Positions 1-4,980 of a stretch of DNA of 5,174 nucleotides are shown one piece after another. The position numbers were made by a program, and so were the translations under genes. The stretch's first letter is position 1; every line of letters begins with the position of its first letter. Origin of the DNA: Eubacteriales bacterium (GTDB taxonomy: Bacteria; Bacillota; Clostridia; Christensenellales; CAG-138). Under the pieces are notes generated by a model. It was not told the DNA's origin. It saw nothing but the letters and a program-made list of their open reading frames with translations, and ran no database searches. Location: contig JAQVML010000139.1 of the NCBI GenBank assembly GCA_028703645.1, positions 1 through 5,174 on the forward strand, given 5' to 3'.

Positions 1-756
1 GCCACCAAGGCCGGAGGAGACGAACACCTTCCCGCGCAGATCGCCATCGGAGGAAACGCCAAGGTATTTGCGCCCGACACCGAGAATCGTGTTAAACGTG
101 CCGTGTACGATGCCCTGTGGGCCGATATACATCCAACCGCCAGCGGTCATCTGTCCGTAGTTGGCAACGCCCATCTGCTCCGCAATCTCCCAATCGTCGA
201 GATTGTCAAACATGCCGATCATCATGGCGTTGGTGAGGATCACGCGCGGTGCCGTGGGCTTGCTCGGAAAGAGGCCGACGGGGTGGCCGGACTCCAACAC
301 CAGCGTCTGATCCTCGGTCAACTCTTCCAGATATCGCTTGATGAGCCGGTATTGCAGCCAGTTTTGGCAAACCTGTCCCGATTCGCCATAGGTGACCAGT
401 TCATATGGATAGAGCGCGACGTTGAAGTCGAGATTGTTGTCGATCATCACCTGCATCGCACGCCCGGCAAGGCACTTGCCTTTATATGCATCGATGGGCT
501 TGCCGTAGATGCGGCCTTCGGGACGATAGCGGTAGGCGTAGATGCGCCCGCGGGTCTTGAGTTCGTTTAAAAACTCCGGCGCGAGGGTTTCGTGCAAGGA
601 TTCCGGCACATAGCGAAGCGCGTTTTTCAGCGCCTGTCGCGTCTGCGCGGGGCTTAAGCGATAGCCGCGATCCGGCGCGCGCCGCTTGGTTGGGTCAAAT
701 TCCGGCATCGGCGGCAGCTCGTCGCCAAGGCGAATTGTCCTTTGCTCGTTTCTCAT
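1..756 (-). CDS. hutU: Urocanate hydratase (urocanase), N-terminal part, cut by the window edge
   Basis: Cytosolic NAD+-dependent enzyme of histidine degradation that adds water to urocanate to give 4-imidazolone-5-propanoate. The frame is open from ATG at 756 to base 1, giving 252 residues; the rest lies beyond the left edge. Recognisable family signatures are SGHPVGLFPS (about 156-165), YGQMTAGGWMYIGPQG (about 200-215) and the start of the glycine-rich nucleotide-binding segment, VFVSSGLGG (244-252). The YGQMTAG motif lies about 70 residues later than in the roughly 557-residue Pseudomonas form. Residues such as ALRYVPESLHETLAPEF (45-62) resemble the N-terminal extension of the long, about 670-residue form shared with vertebrate UROC1. 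The start is supported by GAGAGGG (765-771), 8 bases upstream. The gene begins 33 bases after the hutH stop on the same strand, so the two are probably co-transcribed. Later pathway genes (hutI and an FtcD or HutG route) would be expected further left, but this is not visible. Confidence 0.96.
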   Translation of the reverse strand, partial: MRNEQRTIRLGDELPPMPEFDPTKRRAPDRGYRLSPAQTRQALKNALRYVPESLHETLAPEFLNELKTRGRIYAYRYRPEGRIYGKPIDAYKGKCLAGRAMQVMIDNNLDFNVALYPYELVTYGESGQVCQNWLQYRLIKRYLEELTEDQTLVLESGHPVGLFPSKPTAPRVILTNAMMIGMFDNLDDWEIAEQMGVANYGQMTAGGWMYIGPQGIVHGTFNTILGVGRKYLGVSSDGDLRGKVFVSSGLGG

Positions 757-789
757 CGCATACACCCTCTCTTTTCTAAATTCAGCTCG

Positions 790-2313
790 TTAGTTCAGTT
801 CGCCCGTGACTGCCTCTACGGCGGGAATCAACCGTCCCTCGATCACGATGCGTTCGCATTTTTGCATCTGTTCATACATCAGAATATCGCGCTCCGCCTG
901 CGGCACCTCGGCCCGGAGCAGATCATACGCCGCGCGGGTCGCGGGCGCGAGCTTCTCTTTTCCAATCAGTCCCGTCGCCTGACCCGCGGCAAAGAGCTCG
1001 ATGGCGAGCACGCGTTGCACGTTTTTGAGAATCTCCGCCGCTTTGCGCGCCGCGATGGTGCCCATGCTGACGTGATCCTCCTGATTGGCGGAGGAGGGAA
1101 TCGAGTCCACGCTCGCGGGATGCGCCAAAATCTTATTTTCGGAAACCAGCGCCGCCGCCGCGTATTGCGCAATCATAAACCCGCTGTTGAGGCCGCCGTT
1201 GGGCGCAAGGAACGCGGGCAGATGATTGTTGAGCGCAGGGTTGACGAGGCGCTCCGTCCTCCGCTCAGAGACATCGGCAAACTCCGCCAAAGCAATCGCG
1301 AGAAAGTCGAGCGCGAGCGCCATCGGCTGACCATGAAAATTTCCGCCGGAGATCACGTCTCCCTCCTTCGGAAAGATCAGCGGATTGTCGGTGACGGCGT
1401 TAATCTCGCGGCTGACCGCCTCGTAAACATAGCAAACCGCGTCTCTGCTTGCGCCGTGAATCTGCGGAATGCAGCGAATCGAGTACGCGTCCTGCACCTT
1501 GCCGGGAATATCTTCGCCGGAGAGCAGGCTATCTTTTAATATGTTTCTCAGGTTCTCCGCGCAAGCGATCTGCCCCGCGTGACCGCGCAATTGATGCACA
1601 CGCGGATCAAACGCCTTTGTAATGCAACTCTGCGCCTCGCAAGTAAGAGACGCGATGATGTCCGCGTTTTTACTCAGCTGCACCGCGTCGTAGACACAAA
1701 GCGCGCCGATCGCGGTCATCACCTGCGTTCCGTTGATCAGCGCCAAGCCTTCCTTTGCCGCGAGCTTGATCGTCGCTATCCCCGCGCGGCGCATCGCCTC
1801 GCTGCCCGCTAGAATTTCACCGTGGTATTCCGCGAGACCGAGGCCGATCATTGGCAGCACCATATGCGCCAGCGGCACAAGGTCTCCGCTCGCGCCAAGG
1901 CTGCCTTTTTCGGGTATCACCGGATGCACGCCCGCGTTGAGCATTTGTAGCAGCGTCTCCATGGTCGAAAGCCGAATGCCGGAAAACCCGCTGACCAGCG
2001 CGTTGAGACGAAGCAGCATCACGCCGCGCACCGCCTCGGTGGGCAGAGGCTCGCCCGTGCCGCAGGCGTGGCTGACGATCAGGTTTCGCTGGAGTTCTTC
2101 GGTGTCCTTGTCCGCAATGCGCGTGTCGGAGAATTTCCCAAACCCGGTGGTGAGGCCGTAGACCGCCTCGCCGCTCTTGAGCATCGCCTCTACATGCGCG
2201 CGGGAGTGGTTGATGGCCGCGCACGCTTCCAGCGAAATCTCCGCCTTCTCGCGGTCGCGAGCGACGCGCTTGACTTCTTCTATCGTCAGTGTGATTCCGT
2301 TTAGTTCAATCAT
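790..2313 (-). CDS. hutH: Histidine ammonia-lyase (histidase)
   Basis: Catalyses the first step of histidine degradation: non-oxidative deamination of L-histidine to trans-urocanate and ammonia, as a cytosolic tetramer. The protein has 507 residues, the usual family length. The Ala-Ser-Gly triad that cyclises into the MIO electrophile is present as A141-S142-G143 in GSLGASGDLVPLAH. By alignment from memory with the Pseudomonas putida enzyme, other active-site residues are conserved: Y52 (VYGLTTGFG), H82 (SHACG), N194 (NGTQ), Y277 and R280 (DAYSIRC), F326 (GNFHGQP) and E412 (QEDHVSMG). The ATG start at 2311-2313 is preceded by GGAG (2324-2327) at 10 bases. It is the first gene of the visible minus-strand unit, with hutU 33 bases downstream and a good sigma-A promoter about 45 bases upstream. 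No HutP, HutC or other hut regulator gene is in the window. Tyrosine ammonia-lyase-type members are related, but the histidase signatures and hutU linkage make the call secure. Confidence 0.98.
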   Translation of the reverse strand: MIELNGITLTIEEVKRVARDREKAEISLEACAAINHSRAHVEAMLKSGEAVYGLTTGFGKFSDTRIADKDTEELQRNLIVSHACGTGEPLPTEAVRGVMLLRLNALVSGFSGIRLSTMETLLQMLNAGVHPVIPEKGSLGASGDLVPLAHMVLPMIGLGLAEYHGEILAGSEAMRRAGIATIKLAAKEGLALINGTQVMTAIGALCVYDAVQLSKNADIIASLTCEAQSCITKAFDPRVHQLRGHAGQIACAENLRNILKDSLLSGEDIPGKVQDAYSIRCIPQIHGASRDAVCYVYEAVSREINAVTDNPLIFPKEGDVISGGNFHGQPMALALDFLAIALAEFADVSERRTERLVNPALNNHLPAFLAPNGGLNSGFMIAQYAAAALVSENKILAHPASVDSIPSSANQEDHVSMGTIAARKAAEILKNVQRVLAIELFAAGQATGLIGKEKLAPATRAAYDLLRAEVPQAERDILMYEQMQKCERIVIEGRLIPAVEAVTGELN

Positions 2314-2357
2314 CCGGTATCTGCTCCGTATCTAAATGAATTTCTTCGTTTAAAAAG

Positions 2358-2386
2358 AGTCTATCCTGCATAATCATCCACGTCAA
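2358..2386 (-). promoter_or_regulatory. Predicted sigma-A promoter of hutH-hutU
   Basis: On the minus strand TTGACG (2386-2381, 5 of 6 to TTGACA) is followed after exactly 17 bases by TAGACT (2363-2358, 4 of 6 to TATAAT). A start near 2351 would leave a leader of about 38 bases before the hutH ATG, containing the GGAG site. No clear CRE, CodY or other operator was recognised around it. Confidence 0.5.
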
Positions 2387-2426
2387 TACAGATCGGCAAA
2401 TTTCGCTTCATTCGATTTTTCCCCGA

Positions 2427-2591
2427 TTCACGGCTTTTTCTGTGCGCTGTATTAACGCGCTAAAGTGCATAAAGTTGATCTGCTGGATTCTTGTGACGCA
2501 TCGCGCGGCTACCGCCGCGGCAGCTGCCGCAAGAAGAGGATGCAATTGCTCAAAAATCAAGGAATCCTGCGTGTTTCCTCGATTTTTCCCC
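2427..2591. other. Structured intergenic segment between hutH and trxA, with an orphan terminator-like repeat
   Basis: No protein gene is convincing here. Visible structures: a hairpin CGCGGC-TACC-GCCGCG (2504-2519); an overlapping perfect 14-base palindrome GCGGCAGCTGCCGC (2517-2530); and an inverted repeat with arms 2552-2564 and 2575-2587 (12 of 13 paired, one A/C mismatch, 10-base loop), A-rich on the left and T-rich on the right, so it could act as a terminator in either direction. No gene ends near it. A weak plus-strand promoter (TTCACG 2427-2432, 17 bases, TATTAA 2450-2455) would give a transcript of about 125 bases ending there. A small RNA is possible but unproven. Confidence 0.3.
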
Positions 2592-2628
2592 ATGTAACAT
2601 AGTCACTGTGGGATCGCTCTCGTTTTCG

Positions 2629-2634
2629 TACAAT
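2629..2634 (+). promoter_or_regulatory. Possible -10 element for trxA
   Basis: TACAAT (5 of 6 to TATAAT) lies 30 bases before the trxA ATG, so transcription would start near 2641 with a short leader containing the ribosome binding site. No good -35 element is found at 16-18 bases upstream, so the promoter is either activator-dependent or the call is wrong. Confidence 0.3.
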
Positions 2635-2664
2635 AATACCATCAACAGCAAAGGAGCAAACGTT

Positions 2665-2973
2665 ATGTCTACCAAAGTCATCACGAAGGATAACTTCGAT
2701 CTGGAAGTTTTAAAAGAAAGCAAAACCGTACTCCTCGATTTCTGGGCAAGTTGGTGTGGCCCCTGCCGCATGGTTTCCCCCATCATCGACGAGATTGCAA
2801 ATGAGCGGGCAGACCTGAAGGTCGGCAAAGTCAACGTCGACGAACAGCCTGAACTCGCAGCCAAGTTTGGCGTCATGAGCATCCCCACGCTCATCGTCAT
2901 GAAGGACGGCAAAGTGGTCAATCAGACCGCAGGCGCGCGTCCCAAACCCCAAATTCTCTCCTTGATTCCGTAA
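2665..2973 (+). CDS. trxA: Thioredoxin
   Basis: Small cytosolic dithiol-disulfide oxidoreductase of 102 residues, the normal length for a single thioredoxin fold. It carries the catalytic motif W30-C31-G32-P33-C34 in FWASWCGPC and the cis-proline P74 in SIPT, followed by the usual edge strand (TLIVMKDGKVV) and C-terminal helix (KPQILSLI). There is no signal peptide or membrane segment. The frame is open upstream to 2608, but the start at 2665 is chosen because AAGGAG (2651-2656) lies 8 bases before it and because the protein then begins like other thioredoxins (STKVITKDNFD). It is divergent from hutH and appears to be transcribed alone. No thioredoxin reductase gene is adjacent. The neighbouring Crp/Fnr regulator and superoxide reductase make a role in redox homeostasis plausible; this is inference. 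Confidence 0.96.
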   Translation: MSTKVITKDNFDLEVLKESKTVLLDFWASWCGPCRMVSPIIDEIANERADLKVGKVNVDEQPELAAKFGVMSIPTLIVMKDGKVVNQTAGARPKPQILSLIP

Positions 2974-2989
2974 GAAAACTGCAAGCAAC

Positions 2990-3027
2990 GCAAAGCGCCG
3001 TCCGGCTCCACCCGGGCGGCGCTTTGC
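2990..3027 (+). terminator. Strong hairpin after trxA, probable terminator
   Basis: Starts 16 bases after the trxA stop. The arms 2990-3005 and 3012-3027 form a 16-bp GC-rich stem (one G-U pair) with the six-base loop CTCCAC. It is not followed by a clean U-tract, so it may work together with the next hairpin or only stabilise the 3' end. Confidence 0.55.
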
Positions 3028-3032
3028 GGCTC

Positions 3033-3060
3033 AAGTGCGATGCCGAACGGCATCGCGCTT
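3033..3060 (+). terminator. Second hairpin of the trxA terminator region
   Basis: AAGTGCGATGCC (3033-3044) pairs with GGCATCGCGCTT (3049-3060), 12 bp with one G-U pair and the four-base loop GAAC. It is followed by the moderately T-rich GTCGTTCTTCTGTG. It lies five bases after the first hairpin, so trxA ends in a tandem-hairpin arrangement. Confidence 0.5.
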
Positions 3061-3100
3061 GTCGTTCTTCTGTGTGAATCAACTGCTCTTTGAGCATCTG

Positions 3101-3133
3101 AAAAACAAATTCGGCGAATGAATCGCCGAATTT
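3101..3133 (-). terminator. Intrinsic terminator of the Crp/Fnr regulator gene
   Basis: AAATTCGGCGA (3107-3117) and TCGCCGAATTT (3123-3133) form a perfect 11-bp stem with a five-base loop. Read on the minus strand the stem runs into TTTGTTTTTC, a proper U-tail. It lies about 65 bases after the stop of the minus-strand regulator gene and separates it from the convergent trxA. Confidence 0.75.
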
Positions 3134-3197
3134 GATGAAAGCTGAAATGTACTTTTGATTAGATCCCTCCGGCAAAGCCGAAGCAACACCCAGAAGA

Positions 3198-3854
3198 TTA
3201 TCCCGCCTTCGCGTCCAGCTTGCAGCGGTCGATAATAGTCACGCCGCCGCGAGAAAGCGTAACCATGCCCTCTTCCTGAAAATACTTGAGCATCCGCGTG
3301 ACCACCTCGCGCGCGGTGCCCATATGGTTTGCGATCTTTTCGTGCGTAATATCGAGCGTATCGCAATCCTCAATGGCGCTCTCTTCCAGCAGGAAGGTCG
3401 CAAGCCGGGTGTCAAAGCGCTTGAACAAGATTTGATCCATCAGCCACATCACCTCGGTAAAGCGCGAGGCAAGCACCTGGCAGGTATAGTTCGCCAGCGG
3501 TGCGCTGCGCTCCATCACCTCACGGTAGGTGTCGGTTTGAATCAGCCAGATGTCGGAGTCCTTCTCCGTCTCAATCGTAACCTCAAAGCGAATGCTGGAC
3601 ATCATGCAAGCTGCGGAAAACAGGCAGATATCTCGCTCCAACAATCGATAGAGCGTCACTTCTTTCCCTTCGTCGGAGACGATATAGGAGCGCAGTTGTC
3701 CGCCCTTGATCACGAGCACGCCGATGCAGTCCGCCGAGCCGTTGTGAATGATCGTTCCCTTTGGCACGCTGCGAAACGTGGCGGCGGATTCCAGCGCCTG
3801 CTGGTCTTCTTTCGTAAGCTGTTTCCAGATTGGTAAATAGGTATCGAGTCCCAT
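3198..3854 (-). CDS. Crp/Fnr-family transcriptional regulator
   Basis: 218-residue cytosolic DNA-binding regulator with the two-domain Crp/Fnr layout. Residues of about 20-120 form a cyclic-nucleotide-binding-like beta-roll (PKGTIIHNG, VLVIKGGQLRSYIVSDEGKEVTLYRLLERDICL), about 125-155 the dimerisation helix, and about 167-210 the winged helix (ITHEKIANHMGTAREVVTRMLKYF, then VTLSRGGVTIID). The segment where CRP carries its cAMP-contacting Arg-Ser reads CLFSAACMMS, so cAMP is an unlikely ligand. Six cysteines (43, 77, 83, 125, 164, 211) are present, but not the N-terminal iron-sulfur cluster of FNR. The recognition helix has R182, E183 and R187, matching CRP R180, E181 and R185. The start has AGGAGG (3861-3866) six bases upstream and its own TATAAT promoter. 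It is divergent from superoxide reductase and convergent with thioredoxin, which suggests a redox or oxygen-related signal. The effector and targets are not known from sequence. Confidence 0.92.
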   Translation of the reverse strand: MGLDTYLPIWKQLTKEDQQALESAATFRSVPKGTIIHNGSADCIGVLVIKGGQLRSYIVSDEGKEVTLYRLLERDICLFSAACMMSSIRFEVTIETEKDSDIWLIQTDTYREVMERSAPLANYTCQVLASRFTEVMWLMDQILFKRFDTRLATFLLEESAIEDCDTLDITHEKIANHMGTAREVVTRMLKYFQEEGMVTLSRGGVTIIDRCKLDAKAG

Positions 3855-3883
3855 ATGGTTCCTCCTGAATGCTCTCAGTTCTG

Positions 3884-3913
3884 ATTATACCTTGTTTTTT
3901 CGAGAAGTGTTCA
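3884..3913 (-). promoter_or_regulatory. Predicted promoter of the Crp/Fnr regulator gene
   Basis: Perfect TATAAT (3889-3884 on the minus strand) preceded after 18 bases by TGAACA (3913-3908, 4 of 6 to TTGACA). The expected start is near 3877, leaving a leader of about 23 bases with AGGAGG. The -35 region overlaps an inverted repeat (GTTCA 3909-3913, TGAAC 3925-3929), which could be an operator. Confidence 0.6.
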
Positions 3914-4056
3914 TGAAGTTTTGGTGAACTGGCCGCTTTCCCCCATCATTTTGGTCTATTTTTCGTTTCATTTTGCCATCACCATGTTTTTTTGATCTTT
4001 ATGTGGTCTTTTCTTACATCGTTCGGTTTTATTTCACATTTTAATCCCGTTTCTCT

Positions 4057-4086
4057 CTGGTATTTTGCATAGTAAATTCGTATAAT
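4057..4086 (+). promoter_or_regulatory. Predicted promoter of the superoxide reductase gene
   Basis: Perfect TATAAT at 4081-4086 in AT-rich DNA. The best -35 is weak (CTGGTA 4057-4062, 18-base spacer), which fits a promoter needing an activator. A start near 4093 would give a leader of about 220 bases before the ATG at 4314. Confidence 0.45.
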
Positions 4087-4092
4087 AAAGAT

Positions 4093-4313
4093 AAGACGTA
4101 TATATGTCGCTAACAGGAATTATTATTAGATAGTGACATTGTTACGGATTCGGTGTATCATACATGATAGAATCGTTCCTGTTAGAACTCTTTCTAGAGC
4201 AGCCGGAAACCGCCGGCACAGTTATTTTTTTTCGGATTCCATAATCGCGGTTACACCGCGGACAAAAGCACTCATTCAACAAAATCGATCAAAAATCAAG
4301 GAGGAACTTCATC
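4093..4313 (+). promoter_or_regulatory. Long structured 5' leader of the superoxide reductase gene (candidate cis-regulatory RNA)
   Basis: The leader can fold into a three-way junction. P1 is a perfect 10-bp stem, CTAACAGGAA (4110-4119) with TTCCTGTTAG (4176-4185). P2 is GTGAC (4133-4137) with GTTAC (4141-4145), including one G-U pair. P3 is GATTC (4147-4151) with GAATC (4170-4174), stacked on TATCA (4156-4160) with TGATA (4165-4169). Downstream are a 5-bp GC hairpin (4202-4206 with 4213-4217), seven bases, and T8 (4225-4232), then a hairpin CGCGGT-TAC-ACCGCG (4246-4260). The ribosome binding site AAGGAGG is at 4298-4304. GTTCCT (4175-4180), mostly the 3' arm of P1, is also complementary to AGGAAC (4302-4307), which overlaps that site. 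I do not recognise a known riboswitch class; the folding is inferred by eye. Confidence 0.35.
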
Positions 4314-4550
4314 ATGACTTGTGAAACCCGTTTCTTCCGCTGCGAAATCTGCGGCAACCTGGTTGGCATGATTCACTCTTCTGGCGCGCCGATGACCTGC
4401 TGCGGCCAGCACATGACTGAGCTGATTCCCGGCAGCGTTGACGCGAGCCAGGAAAAGCACGTACCCGTCATCAAGGTAGACGGCGACAAGTGTATCGTTC
4501 ATGTCGGCAGCGTTGATCACCCGATGCTCGAGGAGCACCACATCGCATGA
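4314..4550 (+). CDS. dfx: Desulfoferrodoxin / superoxide reductase, N-terminal ORF of a split gene
   Basis: Encodes the first 78 residues of a cytosolic non-heme iron enzyme that reduces superoxide to hydrogen peroxide in anaerobes. The desulforedoxin-like domain has the FeS4 centre ligands C10 and C13 (CEIC) and C29-C30 (TCCG). The superoxide reductase domain begins with E47-K48-H49 (EKHVPVI), the catalytic lysine and first histidine ligand, then H69 (DHPM) and H75 (EEHHI). The frame stops at TGA 4548-4550, exactly where the family has a tryptophan in the I-x-W-I motif; restoring one G (TGGATT instead of TGATT) would continue into the ORF at 4547-4696 and give a normal 127-residue protein. 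The start has AAGGAGG (4298-4304), nine bases upstream. This ORF alone has the FeS4 domain but lacks the Cys and last His iron ligands, so by itself it should not be a superoxide reductase. The break may be a real mutation, a split gene or a sequence error. Confidence 0.9.
   Translation: MTCETRFFRCEICGNLVGMIHSSGAPMTCCGQHMTELIPGSVDASQEKHVPVIKVDGDKCIVHVGSVDHPMLEEHHIA
4530..4535 (+). promoter_or_regulatory. Shine-Dalgarno-like GAGGAG inside dfx, before the second ORF
   Basis: GAGGAG ends 11 bases before the ATG at 4547 of the second superoxide reductase ORF and could help ribosomes reinitiate there. It also encodes the conserved Glu-Glu of the EEH motif, so its presence may simply reflect the protein sequence. 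Confidence 0.3.
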
Positions 4551-4696
4551 TTTATCTGCAAACCGACGACGGCGGACAGCGCAAGTGCCTCCCCATTGGT
4601 GGCAAACCCGAAGCCGTGTTCGCGCTCGGCGGTGCGAAAGTTGTTTCAGCCTACGCCTACTGCAACCTGCACGGTCTCTGGAAAGCAACGCTGTAA
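4547..4696 (+). CDS. Desulfoferrodoxin / superoxide reductase, C-terminal ORF of a split gene
   Basis: A 49-residue ORF in the -1 frame relative to the N-terminal ORF, beginning MIYLQTDDGGQRKC and ending LHGLWKATL. It is the unmistakable C-terminal half of the superoxide reductase domain. The AYCNLHGLW motif carries the remaining iron ligands C39 and H42 (about 117 and 120 of the restored protein), and KPEAVFAL is a typical internal segment. Its ATG overlaps the upstream TGA as ATGA, with GAGGAG 11 bases before, so translation by termination-reinitiation is conceivable. The ATG also stands where the family has Trp followed by Ile, so a one-base deletion in TGGATT explains it equally well. The amino-acid sequence after the break is well preserved, with no further stops, which argues for a very recent mutation, a sequence error, or continued selection on both halves. 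A terminator follows 34 bases after the stop. Confidence 0.7.
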   Translation: MIYLQTDDGGQRKCLPIGGKPEAVFALGGAKVVSAYAYCNLHGLWKATL

Positions 4697-4730
4697 CAAG
4701 CACCGCGCATCCACAAGTATTCCCATTTTG

Positions 4731-4768
4731 CACCCTTCGGTTCCAATCCGAAGGGTGTTGTTTTTTAT
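4731..4768 (+). terminator. Intrinsic terminator of the superoxide reductase gene
   Basis: CACCCTTCGG (4731-4740) pairs perfectly with CCGAAGGGTG (4748-4757), a 10-bp stem with a seven-base loop, followed directly by TTGTTTTTTATT. Its placement 34 bases after the stop at 4696, and not near 4550, supports 4314-4696 as one transcription unit. Confidence 0.92.
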
Positions 4769-4943
4769 TAACGTGCAACTCCGTTTGCCTCTGCATTTCA
4801 GTATTAAATCGTCTTTTTTTCTATTTGAAAGACGCTTGAGCAACAAAATGATCAAAATGCGCAAAAAAACTCTTTACAGCGAGTCAAAAATGTCATATGT
4901 TCAAAATGTGGTTGCACTCTTGTGTCCAAGCGCCCGAAAATGA
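4769..4943. other. AT-rich intergenic stretch without a recognisable gene
   Basis: ORFs crossing this stretch are low-complexity and have no family resemblance or ribosome binding site. A perfect 7-bp inverted repeat CGTCTTT (4810-4816) / AAAGACG (4828-4834) is visible, and on the minus strand a weak hairpin followed by T7 lies near 4867-4885. Nothing further is recognised. Confidence 0.4.
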
Positions 4944-4974
4944 TTGCTTGCCTCTATTTTTATACACATATAAT
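4944..4974 (+). promoter_or_regulatory. Possible promoter of the downstream hairpin RNA
   Basis: Perfect TATAAT at 4969-4974. The -35 candidates TTGCTT (4944-4949, 19-base spacer) and TTGCCT (4948-4953, 15-base spacer) both have sub-optimal spacing. The expected start is near 4981. Confidence 0.4.
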
Positions 4975-4980
4975 CGCATG

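Noticed and set aside
742..1539. 265-codon plus-strand ORF
   Set aside because: It is fully antisense to hutH/hutU, whose protein motifs are unambiguous; its translation is Arg/His-rich without family resemblance.
2408..2593. 61-codon minus-strand ORF with a poly-Ala run
   Set aside because: No ribosome binding site before its ATG, low-complexity translation, and it lies over hairpins and upstream of the hutH promoter.
4141..4152. GTTACGGATTCG, resembling the conserved 5' end of tmRNA
   Set aside because: There is no G-rich acceptor start, no tag ORF and no CCA-bearing 3' end within about 400 bases, and the dfx gene occupies the space; treated as a chance match inside the dfx leader.
4241..4270. 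GGTTACACCGCGG, similar to a T-box antiterminator motif
   Set aside because: The conserved T-box bulge, AG bulge and Specifier-loop features are not visible, and dfx is not a typical T-box target.
4548..4550. TGA in dfx read as selenocysteine
   Set aside because: The conserved sequence continues in the -1 frame and not in the TGA frame, so decoding the TGA would not restore the protein.
4296..4796. 166-codon minus-strand ORF
   Set aside because: It is antisense to both dfx halves and the terminator; the plus-strand motifs CEIC, EKHVPVI and AYCNLHGLW settle the coding strand.
4596..4943. 115-codon plus-strand ORF running through the dfx terminator
   Set aside because: It overlaps the C-terminal dfx ORF in another frame, crosses the intrinsic terminator and has no ribosome binding site.
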